From Enterobacter sp. R4-368 (lineage in GTDB: Bacteria; Pseudomonadota; Gammaproteobacteria; Enterobacterales; Enterobacteriaceae), in NCBI RefSeq assembly GCF_000410515.1, contig NC_021500.1, forward strand, positions 1,736,001 to 1,800,000: a stretch of 64,000 nt of DNA, given 5' to 3'. Shown piece by piece: positions 48,250 through 57,193 of the stretch (the stretch's first letter is position 1; each line of letters begins with the position of its first letter). The position numbers and the translations under genes were made by a program. The notes beneath the pieces are model-generated. The model saw nothing but the letters and a program-made list of their open reading frames with translations. It made no database searches and was not told the DNA's origin.

Positions 48250-48267
48250 TCAGAAAAACGAAAGGCT

Positions 48268-48396
48268 ATGCGGACAAATGCTGTGCCGCTGGCGACGAAC
48301 GGTGAGTTCCGCTTTATCAACTCCGTCAACAGCCCCGGCCAGCTAAGACCGGCGCTCAACGTTGTACGTAATCAGTTAACCGTAAATTACCGCTAA
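48268..48396 (+). pseudogene. flhE-tail mini-ORF 2
   Basis: Same 42-residue frame, starting MRTNAVPLATNGEFRF, with Tyr to Asn in the FIYS segment. No frameshift or stop. Confidence 0.5.
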
Positions 48397-48415
48397 TCAG
48401 AAAAAACGAAAGGCT

Positions 48416-48544
48416 ATGCGGACAAATGCTGTGCCGCTGACGGCGAATGGTGAGTTCCGCTTTATCTACTCCGTCAACAGCTTCGGCCAGCTAAGACCGG
48501 CGCTCAACGTTGTACGTAATCAGTTAACCGTAAATTATCGCTAA
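48416..48544 (+). pseudogene. flhE-tail mini-ORF 3
   Basis: Same 42-residue frame, starting MRTNAVPLTANGEFRF, again fully open to NQLTVNYR. A fourth start at 48564 runs only 12 codons into the terminator. Confidence 0.5.
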
Positions 48545-48559
48545 TCAGAAAAAACGAAA

Positions 48560-48597
48560 GGCTATGCGGACAAATGCTGTGCCGCTAGCCTTTTGGG
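48560..48597 (+). terminator. terminator after the flhE repeats
   Basis: GGCTA-t-GCGG-AC...GT-g-CCGC-TAGCC forms a long stem and is followed by TTTT. The last repeat unit is therefore part of a hairpin that ends the operon facing fliT. Confidence 0.7.
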
Positions 48598-48602
48598 GAT
48601 GA

Positions 48603-48941
48603 TTAATGCAGTGAAGGGGCTTGATGTTGGGAATAAAGCTGACTGCAACGGGCGCCACGATGTATGGAGGATAAATTCTGTTTGAGAGTATTAAGACGCG
48701 CCTGTAAATTCCGCGTTATTTCCGCTTCATTCGCCAGCAATTCTTTTAACAGTATCTTCAATTCGTCTTTCACCATCATTGAAAGCGCATCGGTACTATG
48801 ATTTAAAATATCCTGCTTCTTAATAACATAATCCGATGCGACTTCAACGAAGTCATCCCAGCGAGCCTGTTTCGTCATCTCCAGCATCGCTACGTTCATT
48901 TCAAATAATTCATGGTAATACTGCAAAATACTCTCAGCCAT
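48603..48941 (-). CDS. fliT: flagellar chaperone FliT
   Basis: The 112-residue helical protein starts MAESILQYYHELFEMN. FliT is the FliD chaperone and an inhibitor of FlhD4C2. ATG 48941 overlaps the fliS end by 8 bp; the longer frame upstream is inside fliS. It is the last gene of fliDST. Confidence 0.92.
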   Translation of the reverse strand: MAESILQYYHELFEMNVAMLEMTKQARWDDFVEVASDYVIKKQDILNHSTDALSMMVKDELKILLKELLANEAEITRNLQARLNTLKQNLSSIHRGARCSQLYSQHQAPSLH

Positions 48942-49341
48942 AACGCACTCGCTTCTGTACCGGCTCAATCTCTTTCCATGTGGCGGCCAGTTTCATTAAC
49001 AGGCTGTCGACATGTTTTAACGGCTCAGGTTCGTTACGCAAATTCGCTTCTAATAATGTGCGCGACATATATTCGTACATCTGTTCGAGATCGGCGGCAA
49101 TATGCTGACCTTTTTCATGATCGAGCGCGGCACGCAGTCCGTTGTCGATAATATTAATCGCTTTAGAAATCATTTTTCCGCGCTGGGCAACGTTGCCTTT
49201 TTCAAAATAGATAGAGGCTTGCAAAATAGCGCTGTGGGCGCCATCAAACAGCATGGAAATTAACTGATGCGGTGTCGCGCCCGCTAATTTGCTTTGCAGT
49301 GATACCTGCGCATAGGCATTAGTGCCCTGAGATGCATACAT
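48934..49341 (-). CDS. fliS: flagellin chaperone FliS
   Basis: The 135-residue four-helix protein starts MYASQGTNAYAQVSLQSK and includes ATPHQLISMLFDGAHSAIL, both FliS hallmarks. It keeps flagellin from polymerising in the cytoplasm. ATG 49341 is the family start. It lies 46 bp after fliD. Confidence 0.95.
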   Translation of the reverse strand: MYASQGTNAYAQVSLQSKLAGATPHQLISMLFDGAHSAILQASIYFEKGNVAQRGKMISKAINIIDNGLRAALDHEKGQHIAADLEQMYEYMSRTLLEANLRNEPEPLKHVDSLLMKLAATWKEIEPVQKRVRYG

Positions 49342-49387
49342 ATGCGGCTCCTGAAAGCAGGCCGTCAGGCCTGCTGATAACAAAAAA

Positions 49388-50866
49388 TTAAAGAGTTGCA
49401 AGCAGCGAGGACAACTGGCTGCTCATGTTGTTCATGTTCGACATCACGGTATCCAGATTCTGGAACTCGACGCGATAACGCTCAACCTGGGCGTCAATCA
49501 GCTTCTGCGTTTTGTCGATCTGGGTCTGGGCGATTTTGGACTGGGTTTCCAGACTCTCGGTCGCGGTATCAATTATACCGTCGGTCTTGGTTTTGCTATC
49601 GCCGAGGTACTCTTTCAGAATCGAACCCAGCGACGTCGCCAGCCCTTCGTTCGCGCCGCGACCGGAGAACATGTTCGCAATCTGCTCCGGGTTGTCGGCA
49701 ATCGCTTCATCCAGCGTATCTTCATTCAGCGTCATCTGACCGGTCTGGGCATCAATCGAGATACCGAGATCCGCCAGTGATGCATAAGTGGCATCCGCAT
49801 CGCCGTAAACACCGTTCACCGCAGAGCGAACTTCACTCACCAGACCGCGCAGGGTGGAATCGCCCATCAGCGCACCGCTCTTGGAACTCTGCGTGGCAAC
49901 GTCTTCATCGCCAAGGCCGGAGGTATCCGCGGCGACATATTTACTCGCGGCAGAAGTCTTATCCAGCAAGGCGTTGTATTGCTTCACAAAATCTTGCAGG
50001 CTGGTTTTAATCGCCGAGGTATCGCTGGTCAGCGTAAGCTGCTCAGATTCACCGTTTTCCGAGACTTTTTTCAGGTTCAGCGTCACGCCATCGATGATGT
50101 CCGTGATGTTGTTGGTTGAACGCGTATAGTCAGAGCCATCGACGCGCAATTTCGCGTCTTTCGCATCGGAAACGGAGACCATGTTATCGGTCTGGCCCGG
50201 GTCGTTAACCACCTGGCCCTGATCGTCAATATGCTGGCCGCCATTCGACGTATCCAGCACACCGGCAAGCGAAGCATCGCCGGTTACTTTGACGCTCATC
50301 TGCCCGTCGGAGCCGGTTGTTTTCGAGCTCAGTACCAGCTGATAACCGTCATCGGTGCGCTGAACGGATGCGCTCACATCGCCTTTCTCTTTATTGATTG
50401 CTTTCGCAATCTGGTTCAGCGAGGTTTCATCATCAGCCAGCTCAACGTCCATCGTTTTCCCGTTGTTCTGGGTAATAGTGATGGTGCGCGTACCGCCAGA
50501 GGTTTTCGCACCGAGTGCGGTATCGGCATCGGTTTGCGGCTGGGTTTTCAGTTTATGCGCGGTGGCTAACTGCGAGATCGTTACCGAGTGGCTGTCGGCT
50601 TGCGCGCCGGTGCCCGCGACAGCGGAAAAGGCTTCGTTAGCGCTGACGGTCATTTTGCTAAACGCATCGCCGCCCATGGTGGTGACGCTTTTTTGCAGGT
50701 TCGACAGCAGGCTTGAAATCTGGCCCCAGGCCGAGATTTGCGAGTCGTACTTTTTTTTCAGGTTGGTATACGGCGTCAGGCGCGTTTGTTCGCCCGCTTT
50801 CAGCTGATCCAGCATCGACGCCGTATCAATCCCGCCAGTACCAACCCCTAATGATGATATAGCCAT
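49388..50866 (-). CDS. fliD: flagellar filament cap protein FliD
   Basis: The 492-residue cap protein has coiled-coil ends (MLDQLKAGEQTRLTPYTNLK and VERYRVEFQNLDTVMSNMN) and a variable middle. It forms the pentameric cap that folds flagellin at the filament tip. It is divergent from fliC; a FliA-type -10 lies about 50 bp before its start. Confidence 0.96.
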   Translation of the reverse strand: MAISSLGVGTGGIDTASMLDQLKAGEQTRLTPYTNLKKKYDSQISAWGQISSLLSNLQKSVTTMGGDAFSKMTVSANEAFSAVAGTGAQADSHSVTISQLATAHKLKTQPQTDADTALGAKTSGGTRTITITQNNGKTMDVELADDETSLNQIAKAINKEKGDVSASVQRTDDGYQLVLSSKTTGSDGQMSVKVTGDASLAGVLDTSNGGQHIDDQGQVVNDPGQTDNMVSVSDAKDAKLRVDGSDYTRSTNNITDIIDGVTLNLKKVSENGESEQLTLTSDTSAIKTSLQDFVKQYNALLDKTSAASKYVAADTSGLGDEDVATQSSKSGALMGDSTLRGLVSEVRSAVNGVYGDADATYASLADLGISIDAQTGQMTLNEDTLDEAIADNPEQIANMFSGRGANEGLATSLGSILKEYLGDSKTKTDGIIDTATESLETQSKIAQTQIDKTQKLIDAQVERYRVEFQNLDTVMSNMNNMSSQLSSLLATL

Positions 50867-51403
50867 TTCTTCTCCTGTCGGAAATGTATATTTGCGGTAA
50901 TTCTCTATTAAGCTATCGGCGCGGGAAAATAAAAGATGAATTTTTTACTTTCATTCCCCTATAAAGGAAGCTCCACTTTTCATCAGCTATTCTCAACAAT
51001 TCAGGCCGTTTACAAAAGGGCAAACACCGCACATAAAGAAGCGAAAAACCATTCCTGATAATTAGCGACAAAATTGACGGCAATTTATCGCTTTGCGTGC
51101 AATAAAAACGCCTTCCTTATATAGCAGAGACGCCCTATTAAAATTCAAAGAAAAAATCCAAAAAAGTAATTAGGCAAAATACGCGCGGTTTTGCGGGCAA
51201 TTTAAAACATAAACGGCAAAGGCGCATAAAATATCAACGATATAGCACCAAAACCCCATTAAAAAACAAAAAACGGCCAGCGAATAAAAAAGTTTTTCGC
51301 GCAAAAGATTTTAGTCATTTTTTATAAGGCCGATTTATTAAGTATGCGAACGAAATGACGCATAACCATACTCTGTATAGTAAATTGTGTATAAGGAAAC
51401 CCC
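50867..51403. promoter_or_regulatory. divergent fliD/fliC promoter region
   Basis: This 537-bp AT-rich region has no gene. A sigma-28 (FliA) -10 candidate GCCGATAG reads toward fliD at 50920-50913. Another, GCCGATTT, reads toward fliC at 51329-51336, leaving a leader of about 60 nt. The -35 elements (TAAA-type) are poor in both cases. Confidence 0.55.
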
Positions 51404-52657
51404 ATGTCCCAGGTTATTAACACCAACGCACTCAGCCTCGTCGCCCAAAACAACCTGAATAAATCTCAGGGCTCTCTGGGTACTGCAATTGAACGTCTGT
51501 CTTCTGGTCTGCGTATTAACAGCGCAAAAGACGATGCCGCAGGTCAGGCAATCTCTAACCGCTTCACTGCGAACATCAACGGCCTGAGCCAGTCTTCCCG
51601 TAACGCCAACGATGGTATCTCTCTGGCGCAAACCACTGAAGGCGCGTTGAACGAAATCAACGACAACCTGCAGAATATCCGTCGTCTGTCTGTACAGGCG
51701 CAGAACGGCACCAACTCTGATTCTGACCGTCAGTCCATCCAGGACGAAATCGACGCGCGTCTGTCTGAAATCAACCGTATCTCTGAACAGACTGAGTTCA
51801 ACGGCGTGAAAGTACTGAGCAAAGATCAGAGCCTGTCTATCCAGGTTGGTTCTAACGATGGCCAGACTATCGATATCGAACTGAGCAAAATGGATGCAAG
51901 CACCCTGGGTATGGACGGCTTCTCTATCAGCAACGGTGTTAACAAAGCTGATCTGACTGCCGCAGCAGGTACCGTTAAAGTTGATAGTGGTCTTGACTAC
52001 GACAAAACCAAATTTACCGACGCCTCCACGGGTACTAAAGCAACTACTGTTGACGATATCGTTGAAGGTGATGACGGTAAAACCTATGCAAAAGTCGGTT
52101 CTGACCTGTTCGAAGTGACCGCAACTGATGCCACTACTGGTGCTATTACCTTTAACTCATCTACAGCAGCAACGGGTGTAAACGAAGTCGGTAGCCTGAA
52201 TGGTGAAAACATCATGAAAGACCAGGCCGTTAACATGGGTAGCATCACTGGTACGCTGATGGACGATGGTAAAGGTAACTACTACATCGAAGATGCTAAC
52301 GGTGAACTGACCAAAGCAGAAATCGATACCACCACTTGGGACGTAACCGATACCGGTAAAGCTGTTTCTACTAAACCATCAACTACCGATCCGCTGACCA
52401 AAATCGACGAAGCGCTGGCTCAGGTTGACGAACTGCGTTCTGGTCTGGGTGCGGTACAGAACCGTTTCGCTTCTGTTATCAGCAACCTGAACAACACTGT
52501 TAACAACCTGTCTCAGTCTCGCTCTCGTATTCTGGATGCTGACTTCGCTTCTGAAGTTTCCGAAATGAGCCGCGCGAACATCCTGCAGTCTGCTGGTACC
52601 TCTGTACTTGCTCAGGCTAACCAGGTTCCGCAGAACGTACTGTCTCTGCTGCGTTAA
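51404..52657 (+). CDS. fliC: flagellin
   Basis: The 417-residue flagellin has conserved D0/D1 ends (MSQVINTNALSLVAQNNLNK, SSGLRINSAKDDAAGQAI; C-terminal SRILDADFASEVSEMSRANI and LSLLR) and a short variable centre of about 180-330. It is monocistronic, preceded by GGAAACCCC and followed by two terminators. Codon use is strongly biased, as usual for abundant flagellin. Confidence 0.97.
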   Translation: MSQVINTNALSLVAQNNLNKSQGSLGTAIERLSSGLRINSAKDDAAGQAISNRFTANINGLSQSSRNANDGISLAQTTEGALNEINDNLQNIRRLSVQAQNGTNSDSDRQSIQDEIDARLSEINRISEQTEFNGVKVLSKDQSLSIQVGSNDGQTIDIELSKMDASTLGMDGFSISNGVNKADLTAAAGTVKVDSGLDYDKTKFTDASTGTKATTVDDIVEGDDGKTYAKVGSDLFEVTATDATTGAITFNSSTAATGVNEVGSLNGENIMKDQAVNMGSITGTLMDDGKGNYYIEDANGELTKAEIDTTTWDVTDTGKAVSTKPSTTDPLTKIDEALAQVDELRSGLGAVQNRFASVISNLNNTVNNLSQSRSRILDADFASEVSEMSRANILQSAGTSVLAQANQVPQNVLSLLR

Positions 52658-52671
52658 TTTCTGGTGTTTCC

Positions 52672-52726
52672 GGCAGGCTCCGGCCTGCTTTTTACCCACC
52701 CGCCCATTCGCCCGGGCGGGTTTTTT
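52672..52726 (+). terminator. tandem terminators of fliC
   Basis: GCAGG-ctccgg-CCTGC-TTTTT (52673-52693) is followed by CCCGCCC-attcgccc-GGGCGGG-TTTTTT (52699-52726). Confidence 0.92.
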
Positions 52727-52868
52727 ATTGCCTGCAATTTACCCCTCACTTTCTATCAGTAATAACCGCCCTGCACCGCGTTGACTAAAGTGCGTTATCA
52801 GAACCTTTATCTACCTTTTATTTCCGCGCTGGCTCTCTTTTTTCTATTCCGTTTAAAGGAGAGCAGCG

Positions 52869-53252
52869 ATGGCAGATTTAACCGCACCAGAAGGTTCATT
52901 CGCACGGGCGATATTACAGCTTCAGGCATGTAACCGGGTCAACAGAGGCGTATGGCATGATGCAGGAATGTACCTCGTCAGAAATCCAGGCTTAACAGAA
53001 CAGGTGGTGGTTGAAAATGACTGGCGTGCGGCGGCAGGTATCGCCGCGGGTACGGCATTTAGCTACTTACCCAATATCGAGTTATGCAATGCGCAGCAGG
53101 ATTTTGTTCCCTGGGTTGCGACACAGGAAGACAGGGAAGCGACGGACTGGAGCGGGGTTGATGAGCATGGCGACAACGGGAAAGTGATAGTTGATTTGGA
53201 GGTTATCGTTCTCACTGGAGGAGAGGGAGAAACATATGCAGCTAAAAGTTAG
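52869..53252 (+). CDS. Tad2-like (DUF2829) protein
   Basis: The 127-residue protein fits the DUF2829/Tad2 pattern: FARAILQLQACNRVNRGVW (11-29), GMYLV, then YLPNIEL and FVPWVATQEDREATDW (79-94). Tad2 proteins of phages bind the cyclic nucleotide signal of Thoeris defence and block it. This copy is not in a prophage but directly after fliC, with its own AAAGGAGAG site. Whether it binds a nucleotide is unknown. The next gene overlaps it by 17 bp and is broken. Confidence 0.75.
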   Translation: MADLTAPEGSFARAILQLQACNRVNRGVWHDAGMYLVRNPGLTEQVVVENDWRAAAGIAAGTAFSYLPNIELCNAQQDFVPWVATQEDREATDWSGVDEHGDNGKVIVDLEVIVLTGGEGETYAAKS

Positions 53253-53602
53253 GTAACGATTATTCAGGCACCTGAGTTGATTGCTAATGTGGTGAATTTC
53301 AGGACGGGGTATCTACCTGAACTCACCCCCGCTAAATGCCACTTCGCCATATTCTTTACCACCAACACTCTTGAAAACGATGAGCCATTAACGGCTGACA
53401 ATATTGCAGGAATACATGTCCTGCCTGGTGATACTGCTTATTATCTTTCTCATGGCTTTAGGGTTGAGGCTTTTGCCGCAACGAATGAACATCTGGTACT
53501 TTTTACTTTGACGACGTTAAAACCAGCAATGATGCCTACAACATGCACCAGTATCTGAAAAGCCAGTTGGGTAGAACGATTCGGGTTTATATCACCTGGT
53601 GA
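53236..53602 (+). pseudogene. broken gene overlapping the Tad2-like gene
   Basis: ATG 53236 follows GGAGAGGGAGAA and would read MQLKV, then TIIQAPELIANVVNFRTGYL after removal of about 5 extra bases near 53250. The frame stays open to about 53506, where one missing T in a TTT run shifts it; in the next frame it continues FDDVKTSNDAYNMHQYLKSQ and ends ...RVYITW at a TGA (53600-53602). Two lesions thus inactivate a protein of about 120 residues. I do not recognise the family. Confidence 0.65.
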
Positions 53603-53618
53603 TCACGTTGCGAAAAAG

Positions 53619-53650
53619 CAAAAAAAAAAGCCTTTCCGTCAGGAAAGGCC
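53619..53650 (-). terminator. terminator of the motAB-cheAW operon
   Basis: On the minus strand GCCTTTCC-tgac-GGAAAGGC is followed by about ten T residues, 36 bp after cheW. Confidence 0.92.
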
Positions 53651-53685
53651 CGTAAGGTACAGCGCGTATAAAAAGTAAAACAAAA

Positions 53686-54195
53686 TTAGCTAAATGAGGT
53701 CTCGGTCGCGCGCTCAATCAGCTCCATCTCTTCGCTGTTCAGCAGCTTTTCAATATCGACCAGAATCAGCATGCGCTCATCAAGCGAGCCAAGACCCAGC
53801 AGATACTGCGTGGAGAGCGTGACGGTATATTCCGGCGCAGGTTTGATCTGCTCGGCATTGAGCGCCAGCACATCGGAAACGCCGTCAACCACAATCCCGA
53901 CCACCCGGCCGCTGTCGAGGCTCAGCACAATCACCACCGTATTGTCGTCAAACTCGGCGGAAGCCAGTTCAAACTTCACGCGCAGATCGACAATCGGCAC
54001 GATGACGCCGCGCAGGTTGGTCACACCGGCAATAAACGCAGGCGTGTTAGCGATGCGCGTAACGCGGTCGTAACCACGGATCTCTTGAACTTTGAGGATC
54101 TCAATGCCGTACTCTTCATTGCCCAGGCGGAAGACCAGGAACTCATTACCCGTGTTATCACCGGTTAACTGTTTGTCTGTGTTAGATAAATTCAT
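53686..54195 (-). CDS. cheW: chemotaxis coupling protein CheW
   Basis: The 169-residue CheW-fold protein ([35 protein letters not shown]) bridges receptors and CheA. It is the last gene of the flhDC-motAB-cheAW minus-strand unit, 37 bp after cheA. Confidence 0.97.
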   Translation of the reverse strand: MNLSNTDKQLTGDNTGNEFLVFRLGNEEYGIEILKVQEIRGYDRVTRIANTPAFIAGVTNLRGVIVPIVDLRVKFELASAEFDDNTVVIVLSLDSGRVVGIVVDGVSDVLALNAEQIKPAPEYTVTLSTQYLLGLGSLDERMLILVDIEKLLNSEEMELIERATETSFS

Positions 54196-54232
54196 TTCTT
54201 AACCTTTTTAAAAACTGATGTCAGGCGTTGTC

Positions 54233-56233
54233 TCAGTTCGCCCTGGCGCTTTTTGCCAGCGTCGTTAGAACCGCGACATCCAGAATGAGCGCAACGCTGC
54301 CGTCGCCGAGGATGGTCGCCGCGGAGATACCCGGAATTTTGCGGTAGTTCTGCTCAAGATTTTTCACCACCACCTGGTGCTGGCCAACAAGCTGATCCAC
54401 CAGTAAGGCGTAGCGGCTACCGGCGCTCTGCACAATGACGGCAATCCCTTCGCTGATGTCGTAGTTTTCATCGTGAATACCAAACAGCGTACCCAGCTCA
54501 ACCAATGGCAAATACTCTTCGCGCACCTGCAACATGCGTTCGCCGCCGGTCATCCGGTGCAGCGTATTTTCCGAAAGCATCAACGATTCCATCATGCTGC
54601 CGAGCGGCAGAACGTAGATCTCCGGGCCAACACGCACCGACATCCCGTCGAGGATCGCCAGCGTGAGCGGCAGAATGATGCGGATCTTCGAGCCGCGCCC
54701 CTGCTCAGAATGGACAGTCACATGCCCGCCCATTTCCTGAATATTACGGCGCACCACGTCCATACCAACCCCGCGGCCAGAGACATCGGTCACTTTTTCT
54801 GCCGTGGAGAAGCCCGGCGCGAAAATCAGCATCCAGACATCTTCATCGCTCATGTTGTCGCTGATGGTCATGCCCTGCGCCTGTGCGCGCGCGAGGATCT
54901 TCTCGCGGTTCAGACCGGCACCATCATCGGTCACTTCAATGATGATATTGCCGCCGTGGTGTTCCGCCGAAAGGATCAGATTGCCTTTGTCGGCTTTACC
55001 GTTGGCGCGGCGCACATCAACCGGTTCAATACCGTGGTCGAGGCTATTACGAACCAGGTGCGTCAGCGGATCGACAATCTGCTCGATCAGGCGCTTATCC
55101 AGCTCAGCAGAACCGCCGACCAGCGTCAGTTCCACTTCTTTATTGAGCTTACCGGCCAGGTCATGTACCAACCGTGGGAAGCGGCTGAAGACATACTCCA
55201 TTGGCATCATGCGAATCGACATCACCGATTCTTGTAAGTCGCGCGCGTTGCGTTCGAGCTGCGCAATGGTGCTGATCAGTGTGTCGTGATTGGTGGAATC
55301 AAGCACGCCGGAAAGCTGCGAGAGCATCGCCTGGGTGATGATAAGTTCGCCCACCTGATTGATTATCTGGTCGACCTTCTCGACCGCCACGCGGATGCTG
55401 CTGGCTTCTGTCGCTTGCGGGCGCTGACGATTATTTTCCGGGCGTGTCGCGCGCGCTGCTGGTGCTGCCGGTGCCGCCACCGCGTTAACCGGCGCAGGCG
55501 TGGGTGGCGCAGGTTCGTTGGTTGTAGCAACGGGTTCGTCTGCAGCCGGAGCGGGCTCAATGGAAATCTGTTCCGGTTCGAGCACAAAACACAGCACCGC
55601 CAGAATATCGTCCGGGGATGCGGTGGTGTGCAGCGTCAGTTGCAGGCTCTCATTTTCAGCCTGCAACTGGCTTACGCGGCCTAAATTGCCCATTTCATCG
55701 ATTAGCGGCTGGCGATCGTCTTCTTTGATTTTGCTCAGCACGATACGCAGCCGCTGGCCGTCTTCATCAGGTGTCGCAGCCGCTTGTGCGACCACGGTTT
55801 CGGCGGCAACAGGCGTGGCTACGTCTGTGGAAACCGCAGCAGGAGCCGTGCCGTCGAGCGCTATCTGGCGCAGCGCTTCGCAGATATAGTGGAATGTCTC
55901 CTCATCGGGCTCGGCGGAAGCTTTATAGGCATCCAGTTGATCCTGCATAATATCTTTGCTCTCCAAAAACAGATCGCGAATAGGGCCGGTAATCGTCAAC
56001 GTACCGCTGCGTACATCATCCAGCAGGTTTTCCAGGATGTGCATGGTTTGCTGTAACACAGTGAAACCAAAGGTGCCCGCACCGCCTTTTATCGAGTGCG
56101 CAGCGCGAAAAATCGCATTCAGAACTTCTCTGTCCGGCGAGTCGAGATCCAGCTCCAGCAGATACTTTTCCATATCCGCCATCAGCTCATCCGCCTCGTC
56201 AAAAAAGGCCTGATAAAAATCGCTTATGTCCAC
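54233..56233 (-). CDS. cheA: chemotaxis histidine kinase CheA
   Basis: The 666-residue kinase has P1 Hpt with phospho-His46 (RAAHSIKGGAGTFGF), the P2 CheY/CheB-binding domain, an Ala/Pro linker, P3 dimerisation, P4 HATPase (HLVRNSLDHGIE; DDGAGLNREKIL; GRGVGMDVVRRNI) and P5 CheW-like domain. It phosphorylates CheY and CheB. It begins directly after motB. Confidence 0.97.
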   Translation of the reverse strand: MDISDFYQAFFDEADELMADMEKYLLELDLDSPDREVLNAIFRAAHSIKGGAGTFGFTVLQQTMHILENLLDDVRSGTLTITGPIRDLFLESKDIMQDQLDAYKASAEPDEETFHYICEALRQIALDGTAPAAVSTDVATPVAAETVVAQAAATPDEDGQRLRIVLSKIKEDDRQPLIDEMGNLGRVSQLQAENESLQLTLHTTASPDDILAVLCFVLEPEQISIEPAPAADEPVATTNEPAPPTPAPVNAVAAPAAPAARATRPENNRQRPQATEASSIRVAVEKVDQIINQVGELIITQAMLSQLSGVLDSTNHDTLISTIAQLERNARDLQESVMSIRMMPMEYVFSRFPRLVHDLAGKLNKEVELTLVGGSAELDKRLIEQIVDPLTHLVRNSLDHGIEPVDVRRANGKADKGNLILSAEHHGGNIIIEVTDDGAGLNREKILARAQAQGMTISDNMSDEDVWMLIFAPGFSTAEKVTDVSGRGVGMDVVRRNIQEMGGHVTVHSEQGRGSKIRIILPLTLAILDGMSVRVGPEIYVLPLGSMMESLMLSENTLHRMTGGERMLQVREEYLPLVELGTLFGIHDENYDISEGIAVIVQSAGSRYALLVDQLVGQHQVVVKNLEQNYRKIPGISAATILGDGSVALILDVAVLTTLAKSARAN

Positions 56234-57193
56234 TTACTTAATCTCCTCAGGACCGCTTTTTACCGTAGGTTCAACTGCCACTGCGCCGCTGCTCTGCACC
56301 GGCGCATCGGTGGCCGATGTACTCTGGCGCGCCGGGGATGAAACCAGCGTGTCGCGCAAAAGCACATCTTCTTGCATGATCTGTTTCTCTTTCTGCTGGC
56401 TCAGCACCAGGATACTGATACGGCGGTTGATCGGATCGGCCGCGTCGGAACCGGCCTGCATCATGGTGTCCGCCGTACCGACAACGCGGATAAATTTATT
56501 GCTGGCAAGCCCTGCACCCGCCAGGATGCGCCGCGCCGCGTTTGCACGATCGGAAGAGAGCTCCCAGTTGCTGTAGCCCTGCTCACCGTTGGCGTAAGGC
56601 AGCGAATCCGTGTGGCCGGTCACAATGATGCGGTTCGTCATGTCGTTTAACACCGGCACCAGCGCCTGCAGAATATTCACCATGTAGCTTTCCGGTGTCG
56701 GCCGGCCTATCTGGAACATCGGGCGATCCGCGCTATCGGTGATTTGGATCAGCAATCCGTCATCGGTCAGTGAAAGCCGCAGGTTGGAGGTGAAGTTGTT
56801 CAACCGCGGATCGATTTGGATCAGGCTTTCCAGCTTCTCCCTCGCCCGCTTCAGATTGACTTCACTCTTCTTCGCGTCCAGTTTTTGCAACGTCTGTTTA
56901 AGGACTTCGCCATCCTGTTTGATAGGGTCATCGCCGCCGCCGGGAATAACGCTGTCGCTGAGGCTCGCTTTATCACCCTGCGCCAGCGTGGTTTTAATCG
57001 GCATTTTGAAATATTCCGCGATCTGCTGGCGCTGCTCCGGGCTGGAAGAAGAGAGCAGCCACATCACCAGGAAAAACGCCATCATTGCGGTCATAAAGTC
57101 CGCATAGGCGATTTTCCAGGAACCGCCGTGAGAACCATGCTTTTTATTGATGGATCTGCGGACAACAATGGTAGTGGCAGACTTCTTACTCAT
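56234..57193 (-). CDS. motB: flagellar stator protein MotB
   Basis: The 319-residue protein has one transmembrane helix with the proton-carrying Asp32 (YADFMTAMMAFFLVMWL) and a C-terminal OmpA-like peptidoglycan-binding domain (ITGHTDS-type segment, here IVTGHTDSLPYANG). It anchors the stator to the cell wall. It overlaps motA by 4 bp. Confidence 0.97.
   Translation of the reverse strand: MSKKSATTIVVRRSINKKHGSHGGSWKIAYADFMTAMMAFFLVMWLLSSSSPEQRQQIAEYFKMPIKTTLAQGDKASLSDSVIPGGGDDPIKQDGEVLKQTLQKLDAKKSEVNLKRAREKLESLIQIDPRLNNFTSNLRLSLTDDGLLIQITDSADRPMFQIGRPTPESYMVNILQALVPVLNDMTNRIIVTGHTDSLPYANGEQGYSNWELSSDRANAARRILAGAGLASNKFIRVVGTADTMMQAGSDAADPINRRISILVLSQQKEKQIMQEDVLLRDTLVSSPARQSTSATDAPVQSSGAVAVEPTVKSGPEEIK

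Larger units (their letters stand above)
47989..48587 (+). repeat. tandem 147-bp repeats of the flhE 3' end
   Basis: Starting at GTGCC(A/G)CTGG inside flhE, a unit of 147-148 bp recurs at 48136, 48283 and 48431, with a truncated fifth start near 48579. Each unit contains the last 37 or so codons of flhE plus the downstream segment TAATCAGAAAAACGAAAGGC. The short match GTGCC(A/G)CTGG at both unit ends suggests how the duplication began. Copies differ by scattered substitutions but keep an open frame. Confidence 0.9.

Noticed and set aside
47989..48587. Possible CRISPR array or mobile repeat downstream of flhE
   Set aside because: The 147-bp units are tandem copies of the flhE tail without unique spacers.
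51404..52657. Flagellin phase variation
   Set aside because: No invertase gene, inverted hix-type repeats or fljA-like gene is visible near fliC.
53250..53252. In-frame amber stop joining the Tad2-like gene to the following frame (readthrough fusion)
   Set aside because: The downstream segment has its own ATG at 53236 with a strong ribosome-binding site in another frame, so a broken separate gene explains it better.
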